A DNA stretch of 64,000 bases from Pseudanabaena sp. (GTDB taxonomy: Bacteria > Cyanobacteriota > Cyanobacteriia > Pseudanabaenales > Pseudanabaenaceae): the NCBI GenBank assembly GCA_003249015.1, contig QBLS01000018.1, forward strand, positions 1 to 64,000, read 5' to 3'. Positions within the stretch are counted from its first letter, which is position 1. Each line of letters begins with the position of its first letter. This document shows positions 17,089-26,266 of this stretch, in pieces. The position numbers and the translations under genes were made by a program. The notes under the pieces were generated by a model. That model was given only the letters and a program-made list of their open reading frames with translations. It searched no databases and had not been told where the DNA came from.

Positions 17089-17709
17089 ATGAATTCCACA
17101 TTAGCTAAACTAGCTGATAATCATCTATCAGTAGCGATCGCACTGCCCAAGGTTTTGCATTTGGTCAATCATGGAGCAAAGGTTTATTCCTTTAAACGAT
17201 ATGAATATATTCCATTGCGTAGTGATGCTTTGTGGCAGATTAAAACGGGAATCGTGCGATCGCTGACTTGGGATGAAGAAGGAAATCAAATCATCTTGGG
17301 GTTATGGAGTACTGGGGATATCATTGGCAGCCTGATGTCTACCCTTGATCCTTATCAGATGCAATGTTTGAATGATGTGGAAGTGGAAGTATTGCCATCA
17401 ATTTTGTGGGAACAAGCTTCTAGTGCGATTATTTCCCATTGTCATCAAACCCAACATTTACTAAGCATTTCCCATTGCCGCACGATTGAGATCAAGCTCA
17501 AGAAGTTTTTGATTTGGCTATCGGAGAAGTTTGGGAAACCATGCGATCGCGGTATTTTAATCGACCTCAAGCTTACCCATCAAGACATCGCTGAAACTAT
17601 CGGCTCGACCAGAGTGACGATGACAAGAGCTTTAAATCAATTGCGAATTGAGGGGGTGATTAGCTGGAAGAACCACTATTTGACATTACATTCAAGTTTC
17701 AATAATTAA
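17089..17709 (+). CDS. CRP/FNR family transcriptional regulator
   Basis: AGAGAGG about 10 bases upstream supports the ATG at 17089. The 206-residue protein has a cyclic-nucleotide-binding-like beta-roll (about residues 30-110, GIVRSLTWDEEGNQIILGLWSTGDIIG) and a winged helix at the C-terminus (LTHQDIAETIGSTRVTMTRALNQL, then GVISWKNHYLTLH). No FNR-type cysteine cluster is evident, so an iron-sulfur sensor is unlikely. It stands between the isiA remnant and isiB, with 15 bases to isiB, so it may be co-transcribed with flavodoxin and take part in iron or redox control; this is inference. Confidence 0.88.
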   Translation: MNSTLAKLADNHLSVAIALPKVLHLVNHGAKVYSFKRYEYIPLRSDALWQIKTGIVRSLTWDEEGNQIILGLWSTGDIIGSLMSTLDPYQMQCLNDVEVEVLPSILWEQASSAIISHCHQTQHLLSISHCRTIEIKLKKFLIWLSEKFGKPCDRGILIDLKLTHQDIAETIGSTRVTMTRALNQLRIEGVISWKNHYLTLHSSFNN

Positions 17710-17724
17710 ATTGGGAAAAATATC

Positions 17725-18234
17725 ATGGCGAAGATTGGTTTGTTTTATGGAACTCAGACTGGCAATACTGAGAGTGCGGCTGAAGAGATCCAGAAAATCT
17801 TTGGTTCTGAATTGGTTGATTTGCATGATGTTGCCAATGCTGAAGCTAGTGATTTGGTAGGTTATGACTGCTTGATTATTGGTTGTTCAACTTGGAATAT
17901 TGGTGAGTTGCAAGCGGATTGGGAAGGCTTGTTTCCTGAACTTGATGATGTAGATTTTTCAGGTAAGAAAGTTGCTTATTTCGGTTGTGGTGATCAGGTT
18001 GGCTATGCGGATAACTTCTTAGATGCGATCGGTATTCTCGAAGAGAAGATCACGGAACGTGGCGGTAAGACCGTTGTTTATTGGTCAACGGAAGGCTATG
18101 ACTTTGATGAATCTAAAGCAGTTCGTAATGGCAAATTTGTCGGGCTGGCTCTTGATGATACCAATCAATCACAATTAACGGAGCAGAGATTAAAAAAGTG
18201 GGTAACTCTATTGAGGGCTGAGTTCGGTGTCTAA
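17725..18234 (+). CDS. isiB: Flavodoxin (long-chain, iron-stress type)
   Basis: The 169-residue protein begins MAKIGLFYGTQTGNTES, the FMN phosphate loop, and continues with CSTWNIGELQADWEG and YFGCGDQVGYADNFLDA, the two loops stacking on the isoalloxazine ring. Length and the ~20-residue insertion fit long-chain flavodoxins. It replaces ferredoxin as electron carrier from photosystem I when iron is short. In many cyanobacteria it follows isiA; here only an isiA remnant remains about 740 bases upstream. It overlaps the next gene by 8 bases. Confidence 0.93.
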   Translation: MAKIGLFYGTQTGNTESAAEEIQKIFGSELVDLHDVANAEASDLVGYDCLIIGCSTWNIGELQADWEGLFPELDDVDFSGKKVAYFGCGDQVGYADNFLDAIGILEEKITERGGKTVVYWSTEGYDFDESKAVRNGKFVGLALDDTNQSQLTEQRLKKWVTLLRAEFGV

Positions 18235-18601
18235 TTTGAACGCGATCAATCTGCGAGCCTTTGTAACTGCTAAGGATTTTCATCTTTCCAAATCATTTTA
18301 TCTAGATCTTGGTTTTGAAATATTTTATGAGGATGCAGAGTTAGCTGTTTTTAATGTTGGGAATACAGGGATCGGCTTTTACTTACAGGATTTTTATGTA
18401 AAGGAACTTGCCGAAACCCTGATGATGCATTTGCTGGTTGAAGATCTGGATAGTTGGTGGGCTGAAGTGCAAGACCGTAAAATTGCCGAAAAGTATCAGG
18501 TGCGAGTTGTTCCACCGCAACAGCAAGAATGGAAGATACGCGATTTTGTCATCATCGATCCATCGGGCGTTTTATGGAGGATAGCCGAAAATTCACAATA
18601 A
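18227..18601 (+). CDS. VOC-fold (glyoxalase/bleomycin resistance-like) protein
   Basis: The 124-residue protein has the beta-alpha-beta-beta-beta order of one vicinal-oxygen-chelate domain pair: LRAFVTAKDFHLSKSFYLDLGFEIFYED, LAVFNVGNTGIGFYLQDF and the closing VIIDPSGVLWRIAENS. The specific activity is not predictable. Its start overlaps the end of isiB by 8 bases, so it is likely made together with flavodoxin under iron stress. A terminator follows at 18625. Confidence 0.75.
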   Translation: MSNLNAINLRAFVTAKDFHLSKSFYLDLGFEIFYEDAELAVFNVGNTGIGFYLQDFYVKELAETLMMHLLVEDLDSWWAEVQDRKIAEKYQVRVVPPQQQEWKIRDFVIIDPSGVLWRIAENSQ

Positions 18602-18624
18602 TATTTTTTGCCTACACAGCTTGG

Positions 18625-18687
18625 GATCTCCGACTTTTTGTGTGACTACAACAGTTACCCGTGATTACTAAGAAAAAGTCGGAGATC
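18625..18687 (+). terminator. Long hairpin after isiB-VOC
   Basis: GATCTCCGACTTTTT pairs exactly with AAAAAGTCGGAGATC across a 33-base loop, 24 bases after the VOC stop. Confidence 0.65.
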
Positions 18688-18754
18688 TGGTTTACATAAG
18701 CGCATAGACCAATCGCAAAAGCTAGTATTAGAGTTATTAGGTTAATTTAGATTG

Positions 18755-19771
18755 ATGGTAGTTCAGAAAGTTAAATTTAATCATTTACTGTTTCGCGATC
18801 GCTTCCTGCCCACGTTAGTTTTATTGATGATCGGACTGCTATTGACAATGGCAGTTTCTCTATGCCAAGGAGCCGTACCGATGGGTTGGAATGAACTCTG
18901 GCAAGCACTTTGGCATCAAGGCGAATCGATTAACCAAACGATTATTTGGGAATTGCGATTACCGCGCATCATTGCGGCGATGGTGGTTGGTGCAGCGCTA
19001 GGAATGTCAGGAGCATTGCTGCAAGGAATGTTGCGAAATGGACTTGCCGATCCCTTTGTGTTGGGCATTTCCGCAGGGGCGGGACTCGTGGCGATCGCCA
19101 TGATTACCCTTGGTGTAGTCCAGACTTTAGTTCCCATAGGTGCTTGGTTTGGCGCGATCGCTACAGCAATTCTCGTTTATACCCTTGGCTATTTGGGCGG
19201 CGGACTATCCGTTGAGCGCTTGATTTTGGCGGGTGTGGCGATTAGTTCCATGTTTGGCGCAATCCAAACTACGCTGCTATTACTTGCGGATGATGGCAGG
19301 ATTCAATCGGCGCTAAATTGGCTAATTGGTAGCCTGAATGGACGTGGCTGGAATGAGATTCATAATGTCGCCCCCTATGTGGGAATGGCATTAATCGCGG
19401 GTTGTCTATTAGCGCGTCCATTAAACTTGTTAAATCTTGGTGACGACCTTGCATCGGGATTGGGAACTTCGCTGGTGCGATCGCGTTTGGCGATCGGGGC
19501 AGTGGCGAGTTTACTAGCGGCAAGTGCGGTGAGTATGGCGGGACTAATCGGCTTTGTCGGTTTAGTCGTGCCGCATGGAGTGCGCTTGCTAGTTGGTTCT
19601 GATTACCGTTGGATTTTACCATGTTCCGCGATCGGTGGTGCATGGGTGCTGACTCTAGCAGATTTACTATCAAGGCTCGGCACTGTGGAATTACCTGTGG
19701 GCGCAGTGACAGCGTTGCTTGGTTCTCCATTATTCATCTGGTTACTTTATCGGCGCGGTCAGAGAGGTTAG
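18755..19771 (+). CDS. FecCD-family ABC transporter permease (iron/heme/cobalamin type)
   Basis: ATG 18755 is preferred to the TTG one codon before. The 338-residue protein has about ten membrane helices and the family motifs LRLPRIIAAMVVGAALGMSGALLQGMLRN, GLIGFVGLVVPHG and the closing ELPVGAVTALLGSPLFIWLL. FecCD permeases pass siderophores, heme or B12 from periplasm to cytoplasm. Two bases separate it from the ATPase gene. The heme-receptor-like outer membrane protein downstream suggests heme as cargo. Confidence 0.92.
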   Translation: MVVQKVKFNHLLFRDRFLPTLVLLMIGLLLTMAVSLCQGAVPMGWNELWQALWHQGESINQTIIWELRLPRIIAAMVVGAALGMSGALLQGMLRNGLADPFVLGISAGAGLVAIAMITLGVVQTLVPIGAWFGAIATAILVYTLGYLGGGLSVERLILAGVAISSMFGAIQTTLLLLADDGRIQSALNWLIGSLNGRGWNEIHNVAPYVGMALIAGCLLARPLNLLNLGDDLASGLGTSLVRSRLAIGAVASLLAASAVSMAGLIGFVGLVVPHGVRLLVGSDYRWILPCSAIGGAWVLTLADLLSRLGTVELPVGAVTALLGSPLFIWLLYRRGQRG

Positions 19772-19773
19772 TA

Positions 19774-20619
19774 ATGGAAGATTACCAAGAATATAATCTC
19801 TCTGAAGCCCTGCTAGAAGCCAGAAATCTCGTCGGTGGCTATGGCAAACAGACGATTTTGCAGGATGTGTCCCTATCTCTCCATAAAGGCGAATGGTTGA
19901 GTTTAGTGGGCGCGAATGGTTCGGGCAAATCAACTTTGCTGAAGCTATGCAGTCGCATTCTCACACCGCAAACAGGCACAGTTCTATTAGATGGCAAAGC
20001 CATCCATCAACAGCCTGCCAATATTGTCGCTAGGCAATTAGCGATTTTGCCACAACAGCAGACGATTCCATCAGGCTTGACAGTGCGACAACTGGTCAGC
20101 CTCGGACGCACACCCCATCAACCTTGGTGGCAATGGGATCTAGATGTTGAAGATCGGCAAATGGTGGAGACAGCCATCGCCCAAACTCAACTCACAGAAT
20201 TAAGTGATCGCCCCGTTGAGCAGCTTTCGGGTGGTGAGCGCCAAAGGGCTTTTTTAGCCTTAACCTTAGCGCAAGATCCTCAAGTTCTCTTACTGGATGA
20301 ACCAACTACATTTTTGGATTTGCATCATCAATTAGAACTATTGGAACTGCTGAAAACACTCAATCAAGAGCGGCAATTGTCAATTATCACAGTGCTGCAT
20401 GATATTAACCTAGCGATGCGCTACAGCGATCGCCTAGCGATGTTAAAGCAGGGTGAGATCAAAGCGATCGGGCGATCGGCAGATGTGATCACTCCTGACA
20501 ATCTTCGTCAGGTCTTTAATGTGGAATCCGTGACGATCATCACGCCTGTGGGATTGCAGATCTGTTTGCTTTCGCCTTCCCATACTTTGGTTAAGAGTCG
20601 CGATCCGACAACTTCCTAA
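19774..20619 (+). CDS. ABC transporter ATP-binding protein (FecE/HmuV-like)
   Basis: The start at 19774, two bases after the permease stop, gives a 281-residue protein of family length; the longer frame runs inside the permease. It carries Walker A GANGSGKST, the Q-loop LPQQQT, signature LSGGERQRAFLALTLAQ, Walker B VLLLDEPTTFLDL and the switch His in VLHDINLAM. It powers import by the adjacent FecCD permease. A repeat (20633-20708) separates it from the receptor gene. Confidence 0.92.
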   Translation: MEDYQEYNLSEALLEARNLVGGYGKQTILQDVSLSLHKGEWLSLVGANGSGKSTLLKLCSRILTPQTGTVLLDGKAIHQQPANIVARQLAILPQQQTIPSGLTVRQLVSLGRTPHQPWWQWDLDVEDRQMVETAIAQTQLTELSDRPVEQLSGGERQRAFLALTLAQDPQVLLLDEPTTFLDLHHQLELLELLKTLNQERQLSIITVLHDINLAMRYSDRLAMLKQGEIKAIGRSADVITPDNLRQVFNVESVTIITPVGLQICLLSPSHTLVKSRDPTTS

Positions 20620-20632
20620 TGTTAGTTGTTAG

Positions 20633-20708
20633 AGATCCCCCCAGCCCCCCATATAAAGAGGGGAGAATTTTCTTCTTCCCCCTTTATAAAGGGGATTGAG
20701 GGGGATCT
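20633..20708. repeat. AGATCCCCC-family inverted repeat, copy 1
   Basis: The 76-bp element begins AGATCCCCCC and ends GGGGGATCT, with an inner GGGGAGAA...TTCCCCC arrangement. Homologous copies lie at 24502-24579 and 62377-62456. Confidence 0.8.
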
Positions 20709-20840
20709 ACACACTGAAACGTAGCCAGCCCCATAGCATTTTAAGAAGCCTAGAGGGAGCAATCCCCCAAACAAAAAAGGGCAAGCGCCAACTTGCCCTC
20801 AAATATCGAATTTTCAATATCAAATCGACATCAATATCAT

Positions 20841-23492
20841 ATGAAACTTCATTACATTCTGCTCAAGAATGCTGCTTTTTTATTGTTTAGCATTCCCATA
20901 TCGCTGTTATTTGTAGAATTAGCGATCGCCACACCAGAAGTTGCACCAGAAGACAAGGGGCTTAAGCCCCTTGCCTCACAACTCGCCCAAGCTTCGCCTG
21001 TGCAAATTACTAATGTGCAGATTAACCCCACTAGCTCACGCTTAGAGATTATTCTAGAAACCGCAGAAGGGCGATCGCTTGCTATTGACACCAATAACTT
21101 TCGGATTGAAGGGAATAATCTCGTTGCCGATATTCCTAATGCAGTGTTAGCGATTCCTGATATGCAGGAATTTAATAGCGCCAATCCAACTGAAGAAATT
21201 AGTAACATCAGCCTGACTCAGTTAGAGGGAAGCACCATCCGTGTCAATGTGGCTGGCAAAGACAAGCCACCCATGCAGGAGGTCACTTTAAAAACGCAAG
21301 GTGTTCTCTACAGCCTCAATCGTGATGATGACCCTGAAGAGGAAATTACGATTACAGGAGCAAGGCGGGCGCGTCCTGTGCGGCTTACACCTAGTTCAGT
21401 TGCTGTCATTGATGCCGAGAAACTGGATCAAAATCTTGCTCAAGATTTGCGCGATGTCTTCCGCTATGAGCCTAACGTTTCCGTTGGCAATAATCGCCGC
21501 TATGGATTGCAGGATATTAATATTCGGGGGCTAGGCGGCAACCGTGTTCTCATTCTTAATGATGGCATTCGCGTTCCCAATCAATTCTCTTTTGGCACAC
21601 CTTCCCTTGGACGTGACTATGTAGATATTGAGAGCCTACAACGAGTAGAAGTTGTGCGAGGTCCCGCTTCCGCGCTCTATGGCAGTGATGCCCTCGGTGG
21701 TGTGGTTAGTTTCCGTACCATTGACCCAGAGGATTTGCTCAAAAAGCGCCCCGATCAATCGGTCGTTACCAGTCTGTCCACCAATTACGAAACCACCGAT
21801 CGCGGTTTTACAAATACCGCAGCGATCGCTTTTCGGGAAGGCAATTTTGAGGGCTTGCTGGGCTATACACGCCGCGATGGAGCCGAGGCAAGGGTTCCCA
21901 CTGGGAATGAGTTTGTTGATAGCCGCAGCAATGCCCGTAATAACTGGATTGCGAAATTGGTTTATCGCATTGACCAAACTAGCAAAATTGGCTTTGCGGC
22001 AGAGATTTTCCGTAATCGCGATAATTTTAGGATTGCGCCAATCACGGTGGCGGGACTGCAATCACCGACAGGATTTCGGGGACAGGACGAGACTCTCGAT
22101 AATAATGTCTCCCGCGATCGCTTTAGCATTTCTTACGATTACGAAGATCCCAACAGCACAGGCTTCTTAACTGCTGTCAAAGCTCTGCTGTACTATCAAA
22201 ATGCTAATGTTGAGGAAATTCGGACTCAGGATTTTGTGAGAACAGGAACAGGTGCGGATCGGCGGCGCTTTCGTAATCTCACAAATACCTTTAGCGATCG
22301 CCTATTTGGTGGTGAAGTTCAATTTCAAAGTCAATTTAAAATTGATCAGATTTCCAACATTCTTACCTATGGGATTGATATTTCTAATACCAGCAATCAG
22401 AGGATTCGCAATGGTATCGAAAATCGCTTTAATGCGGCTGGGTCGAATATCGGCAATACAAATGTAGTTGGTTCCGATAGCTTTCCTGTCAAAGACTTTC
22501 CTGATTCCGACACCTTCCGTTTAGGAATTTACGCCCAGAATGAATTTAACTTTAGCGATACTTTCTCTGTGATTGCAGGTTTGCGCTTTGACTCCTATAA
22601 ACTCACTACCAAACTCGATCAACTCTATCTAAATAATTCCCCCAGTGCAGTTGCCGCAGACTTCAGCGATTCGGCAGTTTCCCCTAGTCTTGGCTTTGTC
22701 TGGCAAACAGCACCTGAATGGACGCTAGTGGGACGCTATGCCAAGGGATTCCGCACTCCTTTATATAGTGAAATCAATTCTGGTTTTACAAACCTAACCA
22801 GTCCCTTCTTTCGCTATCAGACCCTCTCAAATCCCAACCTCAAACCCGAAACCAGTGACACTTTTGAGCTAGGGATTCGCGCTAACTATCCCCAGTTTAA
22901 CTTTGGGCTGACGGGCTTCTACAACAGTTACAATAACTTTATTGAAGCCTTTGCCAATGCGGGTAATGGCTCTGTCAATGGCATTCCCAATGTAACCTTC
23001 TTCCAAAGTCAGAATGTGGCGCGGGCAAGTACCTACGGATTGGAGCTAAGTGGTGAATATCGCTTCAGCCCTGAAAATCATGGATTAAGTCTGATCTCGG
23101 CTCTAGGTTTGACTGTTGGCGATAACTTGACCACAAATCAACCCTTAGAATCTGTCGATCCGATCAAATTAGTCACAGGTTTACGCTATCGCGCTCCCGA
23201 AAATATTTGGGGTGCGGATTTAATCGCCACCTTTGCGGGTCAGCCTCGGCTTGCCAGTAATCGTCCCACCAATTCCTATACGCCTCAAGGCTATACTGTG
23301 GTTGACCTCACAGGATTTTATAAAATTACTCCTCAACTCACCTTAAATATGGGCATCTTCAATCTATTTAATAGTCAATACTTCCTTTATTCCGATGTGC
23401 GTCCTCTCATTACTGCTCCTGCGCCGACAGATCTCGCTAGATTTGCTCAGCCAGGAGTCAGTCTGAGAGCAGGTTTGACCTTTGTATTTTAA
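20841..23492 (+). CDS. TonB-dependent outer membrane receptor, heme-receptor-like, with AMIN domain
   Basis: The ATG at 20841 is chosen because it opens the signal peptide (MKLHYILLKNAAFLLFSIP, cleavage near AIA-TPE). Then come an AMIN domain (VQITNVQINPTSSRLEIILE), a TonB box-like EEEITITGARR, a plug domain (residues about 185-300, with GPASALYGSDALGGVVSF) and a 22-strand barrel ending in AGLTFVF. FRTP and the following NPNLKPETSDTFELG near residue 645 match the FRAP and NPNL motifs of heme receptors. It should import heme or a ferric chelate using the ExbB-ExbD-TonB unit at 9-11.7 kb, and pass it to the adjacent ABC system. Confidence 0.88.
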   Translation: MKLHYILLKNAAFLLFSIPISLLFVELAIATPEVAPEDKGLKPLASQLAQASPVQITNVQINPTSSRLEIILETAEGRSLAIDTNNFRIEGNNLVADIPNAVLAIPDMQEFNSANPTEEISNISLTQLEGSTIRVNVAGKDKPPMQEVTLKTQGVLYSLNRDDDPEEEITITGARRARPVRLTPSSVAVIDAEKLDQNLAQDLRDVFRYEPNVSVGNNRRYGLQDINIRGLGGNRVLILNDGIRVPNQFSFGTPSLGRDYVDIESLQRVEVVRGPASALYGSDALGGVVSFRTIDPEDLLKKRPDQSVVTSLSTNYETTDRGFTNTAAIAFREGNFEGLLGYTRRDGAEARVPTGNEFVDSRSNARNNWIAKLVYRIDQTSKIGFAAEIFRNRDNFRIAPITVAGLQSPTGFRGQDETLDNNVSRDRFSISYDYEDPNSTGFLTAVKALLYYQNANVEEIRTQDFVRTGTGADRRRFRNLTNTFSDRLFGGEVQFQSQFKIDQISNILTYGIDISNTSNQRIRNGIENRFNAAGSNIGNTNVVGSDSFPVKDFPDSDTFRLGIYAQNEFNFSDTFSVIAGLRFDSYKLTTKLDQLYLNNSPSAVAADFSDSAVSPSLGFVWQTAPEWTLVGRYAKGFRTPLYSEINSGFTNLTSPFFRYQTLSNPNLKPETSDTFELGIRANYPQFNFGLTGFYNSYNNFIEAFANAGNGSVNGIPNVTFFQSQNVARASTYGLELSGEYRFSPENHGLSLISALGLTVGDNLTTNQPLESVDPIKLVTGLRYRAPENIWGADLIATFAGQPRLASNRPTNSYTPQGYTVVDLTGFYKITPQLTLNMGIFNLFNSQYFLYSDVRPLITAPAPTDLARFAQPGVSLRAGLTFVF

Positions 23493-23494
23493 AG

Positions 23495-23596
23495 ACCCTC
23501 ATCCCCCAACCCCTTCTCCCGCAGGAGAAGGGGAGCAAAACCCCTATTACTTTCTTGTTCCCCTCTCCTGCGGGAGAGGGGCTAGGGGTGAGGGCT
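23495..23596. repeat. CCCTCATCCCC-family inverted repeat, copy 1
   Basis: The element starts ACCCTCATCCCCCAACC and ends GGGGTGAGGGCT, with inner CTCCCGCAGGAGAAGGGG and its partner. A second copy is at 27834-27934. Confidence 0.78.
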
Positions 23597-23653
23597 GTAC
23601 AGGCTTCCACACAACAACAATTATCAATTTTTTCTATTCAGGAGCAATTAAGA

Positions 23654-24496
23654 ATGACTATTCAATTCCGACATATCATGCTGATGATCAAAGATGTCCC
23701 TGCGGCGGTGAAGTTCTATCAGGAAGGCTTAGGGCTAACGGTGGTCAATGCCAGTCCTAACATGGCAGAGCTAGACGCTAACGGTACAAAAATCATCATT
23801 CATGGTTCAGAAAATCAAGCCGAAGTAGGCGGATCGCCAATTCTCAGTTTTCACGTTGCGGATTTGCAAGAGACGATCGCCAAATTAGAATCCCTCGGTG
23901 CATCCTTACAAGGTCGTGTGCGTGAACCCTCCTTTGGTAAAGTCGCCGCCATGCGATCGCCTGAAGGACATTTGCTAAGCTTATTGCAACCAAAGTCTTC
24001 CAATGCGAAGCCCATGACCTTTGAAGAAGCGATCGCCTATACCGAAACCCTACTATCGCGCAGCGATCTCGATGACGCTCAACTGCAAGCGGAAATCACC
24101 AACCTTGTCAAAACCTCCAATGGAGCCAGAGGCTTTTTTGTGTGCTTCTTGACAGGAGAATGGGAACTTGCCGACAATCCCAGCCCCGCGATCGTGCAAG
24201 CCTTGCAAGCCGAACCCAATGCGATCGCTGAGTTGCTAGTCAAAAATCTCGTCATGTCCACTGCCATGGCAATTACCCATCGTCGCAATGGTAATGCGGA
24301 GCAAGCCCAAGGTTCCGATCGCGTGGCGAAACGCACGGCTCTATTAATTGAGAAGGTCAGTCTGCCTGAAGTGCAAGCGATCGCGACCCAGATGCAAGAT
24401 TCGGCAAAGACCAATGCTGGCGAATATGCTGCTTTCCTTGAGAAATGGGGCTATGACGAAGAGCAGAAACAGGCGATCGCTAATGTTTTAAGTTAG
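23654..24496 (+). CDS. Two-domain protein: N-terminal VOC domain plus unknown helical C-terminal domain
   Basis: ATG 23654 opens the VOC fold (FRHIMLMIKDVPAAVKFYQEGLGL); the longer frame runs through a repeat and is rejected. Residues 1-115 form a VOC unit ending FGKVAAMRSPEGHLLSLLQP. Residues 120-280 are mainly helical (TFEEAIAYTETLLSRSDLDDAQL, RGFFVCFLTGEWELADNPSPAIVQALQ) and not recognised. Its place between the receptor and the binding lipoprotein suggests a role in handling the imported iron compound, but there is no direct evidence of heme binding or cleavage. Confidence 0.72.
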   Translation: MTIQFRHIMLMIKDVPAAVKFYQEGLGLTVVNASPNMAELDANGTKIIIHGSENQAEVGGSPILSFHVADLQETIAKLESLGASLQGRVREPSFGKVAAMRSPEGHLLSLLQPKSSNAKPMTFEEAIAYTETLLSRSDLDDAQLQAEITNLVKTSNGARGFFVCFLTGEWELADNPSPAIVQALQAEPNAIAELLVKNLVMSTAMAITHRRNGNAEQAQGSDRVAKRTALLIEKVSLPEVQAIATQMQDSAKTNAGEYAAFLEKWGYDEEQKQAIANVLS

Positions 24497-24501
24497 CAAT
24501 G

Positions 24502-24579
24502 AGATCCCCCTCAATCCCCCTTGTAAAGGGGGAAGAAGAAAATTATCCCCCCCTTTACAAGGGGGGCTAGGGGGGATCT
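24502..24579. repeat. AGATCCCCC-family inverted repeat, copy 2
   Basis: The element is bounded by AGATCCCCCTCAATCCCC and GGGGGGATCT, with inner TGTAAAGGGGG paired to CCCCCTTTACA. It starts 5 bases after the two-domain VOC gene. Confidence 0.82.
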
Positions 24580-24679
24580 CTTAGAACCTTTACCCATAGA
24601 CAGTAATTCATAAATGGTTTTTCAAATACCTCAAAATTATCAATGGCTTATAATTATGATTTATCGAGTATTTCAATTT

Positions 24680-25579
24680 ATGCGATCGCTCAGAAATTGG
24701 GTAATTATTACCTTAATCGCCATATTTACCGTAGCTTGCAACCCTGCTTCTCCTCCCCAATCTGCGGTTCCCACAGCACCCGCACAGTCCCCAACCGCCG
24801 AAGTTAAACCCGTCGGAGCTTCTAAAGTGGTTGCCTTAACTTCGCTTTCCGCCGATATTGTGCATCGCTTAGACAAAACGAAACTAGTTGGTATTCCTGG
24901 AAGTCGCTTGTTGAGAGAGAATGCCGAAATCTCCAAAATTACCCAAGTCAGCGAAGGACAAACACCTCCAAATTTAGAGAAAATCATTGCCCTCAAGCCT
25001 GACCTAGTAATTGGTGCAACAGGGTTTCATGATCAAGTTCTTGCTAAGTTGAAGGAGCTAGGTATCAAGACCATGACCTCTAGCATTACCAGTTGGCAGT
25101 CCTTAGAAGAATTAACCAAAGCGATCGCCTCTGAAATACAAGCTGACCCCACCGCCCTAATTCAATCCTACCAATCACTAATTTCCACAAAAGCCACCAA
25201 TCCCAAACCAACCCTAGTTCTCGTCAGTTCGCAACCAATTCTTGCACCAAATAAAAACAGTTGGGCAGGAGATTTATTAACCCAGTTCCAAATTAACAAT
25301 GCGGCGGCTGAGTTACAAGGTCAAAGTCCCATGCGTGGATACATTACCCTTTCAGCAGAGAAAGTTTTAGAAGCAAATCCCAAAGTTCTCATTCTCGTTG
25401 ATGTGGGTGATGGCACAATTAATAAATTAAAGGAAACTCCCTTTTGGAATAAGCTCGATGCTGTGACCAGCGATCGCGTTTACACCTTCGATTATTATGG
25501 ATTAGTCAATCCTGGAAGTATTGACGCAATTTCTGAGGCTTGCAATAAGTTGCAAGAAATCATCAAATTGACTGTCTAG
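24680..25579 (+). CDS. Periplasmic substrate-binding lipoprotein of a heme/iron/B12 ABC transporter
   Basis: Starting at ATG 24680 gives a clean lipoprotein signal, MRSLRNWVIITLIAIFTVAC, with the lipobox Cys at residue 20; earlier ATGs add an unlikely N-terminus. Class III binding-protein features follow: KVVALTSLSADIVHRL, GIPGSR and NLEKIIALKPDLVIG, then ISEACNKLQEIIKL at the end. The 299-residue length fits. It should capture the substrate delivered by the receptor at 20841 and hand it to the FecCD permease. Similarity to HmuT-like heme-binding proteins is an impression, not tested. Confidence 0.87.
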   Translation: MRSLRNWVIITLIAIFTVACNPASPPQSAVPTAPAQSPTAEVKPVGASKVVALTSLSADIVHRLDKTKLVGIPGSRLLRENAEISKITQVSEGQTPPNLEKIIALKPDLVIGATGFHDQVLAKLKELGIKTMTSSITSWQSLEELTKAIASEIQADPTALIQSYQSLISTKATNPKPTLVLVSSQPILAPNKNSWAGDLLTQFQINNAAAELQGQSPMRGYITLSAEKVLEANPKVLILVDVGDGTINKLKETPFWNKLDAVTSDRVYTFDYYGLVNPGSIDAISEACNKLQEIIKLTV

Positions 25580-25630
25580 AATGAAGGTCAATAATAATTC
25601 AAAACTGTAGCAGCTTTAAGTGACTTAAAG

Positions 25631-25685
25631 AGGCTTCGACTTCGCTCAGCCACCGTATATCGATGGCTGAGCGAAGTCGAAGCCT
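25631..25685. repeat. GCTTCGACTTCGCTCAGCC inverted repeat
   Basis: AGGCTTCGACTTCGCTCAGCC pairs with its complement around an 11-base centre. This is the core of the MITE-like family without its TATAGC ends. It lies between the convergent binding-protein and PadR genes and may end both transcripts. Confidence 0.85.
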
Positions 25686-25691
25686 TATTTT

Positions 25692-26225
25692 TTATGCTTG
25701 CTGTAACTGCGCGATCGCCTCATCACACCATTCAATCCACATTGTCTCGTAGCGAATTCCGCAACGCAGCGTTAAATAGAGATGTCGTTGAGGACGCGCC
25801 AAATTTGTTGTATCTCCAAATTCTGGTTCGAGGGAGTGATAATAATTGAGCTTTTGTTGATGGATTTGTTTACGTCTTTTAATTTCATTAATGAGAATCT
25901 CTTCAGGCACAATAAACCCACTGCGGACTTTTACTAATAGCCCTTCTCGAACAGAAGTAGGTTCGGAGGGTTCCATAATCCAATTGATTAATTCCTGTTT
26001 GCCAGCTTCCGTAAGGGAGTACATTTTTTTATCGGGACGATTTAACTGAGGGATATTTTCCATTTCGACCAAACCTTTTTCTTGCATTTTTGCTAGTTCT
26101 CGATAAATCTGCTGCGATGTGGCTTGCCAATAGCAACTTACTTTTTCGTCAAATTCTTTGCTGAGGTCATAGCCAGTATGGGGAGACTGAAGCAAGATTG
26201 TGGCGATCGCATGGGATAGGGACAT
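25692..26225 (-). CDS. PadR family transcriptional regulator
   Basis: The 177-residue protein has the PadR winged helix (LSHAIATILLQSPHTGYDLSKEF, QIYRELAKMQEKGLVEM, KKMYSLTEAGKQELINWI) and the long C-terminal dimerisation helix (EIKRRKQIHQQKLNYYHSL). PadR proteins usually repress stress or efflux genes until a phenolic or drug ligand binds. It is divergent from the RND efflux pair, with a perfect 18-bp palindrome at 26267 between them, so it most likely represses the pump and itself. Confidence 0.88.
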   Translation of the reverse strand: MSLSHAIATILLQSPHTGYDLSKEFDEKVSCYWQATSQQIYRELAKMQEKGLVEMENIPQLNRPDKKMYSLTEAGKQELINWIMEPSEPTSVREGLLVKVRSGFIVPEEILINEIKRRKQIHQQKLNYYHSLEPEFGDTTNLARPQRHLYLTLRCGIRYETMWIEWCDEAIAQLQQA

Positions 26226-26266
26226 AGATTTTAGTTTTATTTGAATTTATTTAATTTTACTTGACA

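Noticed and set aside
18946-19730. ORFs on both strands inside the FecCD permease
   Set aside because: They are alternative frames of a gene with a clear family assignment.
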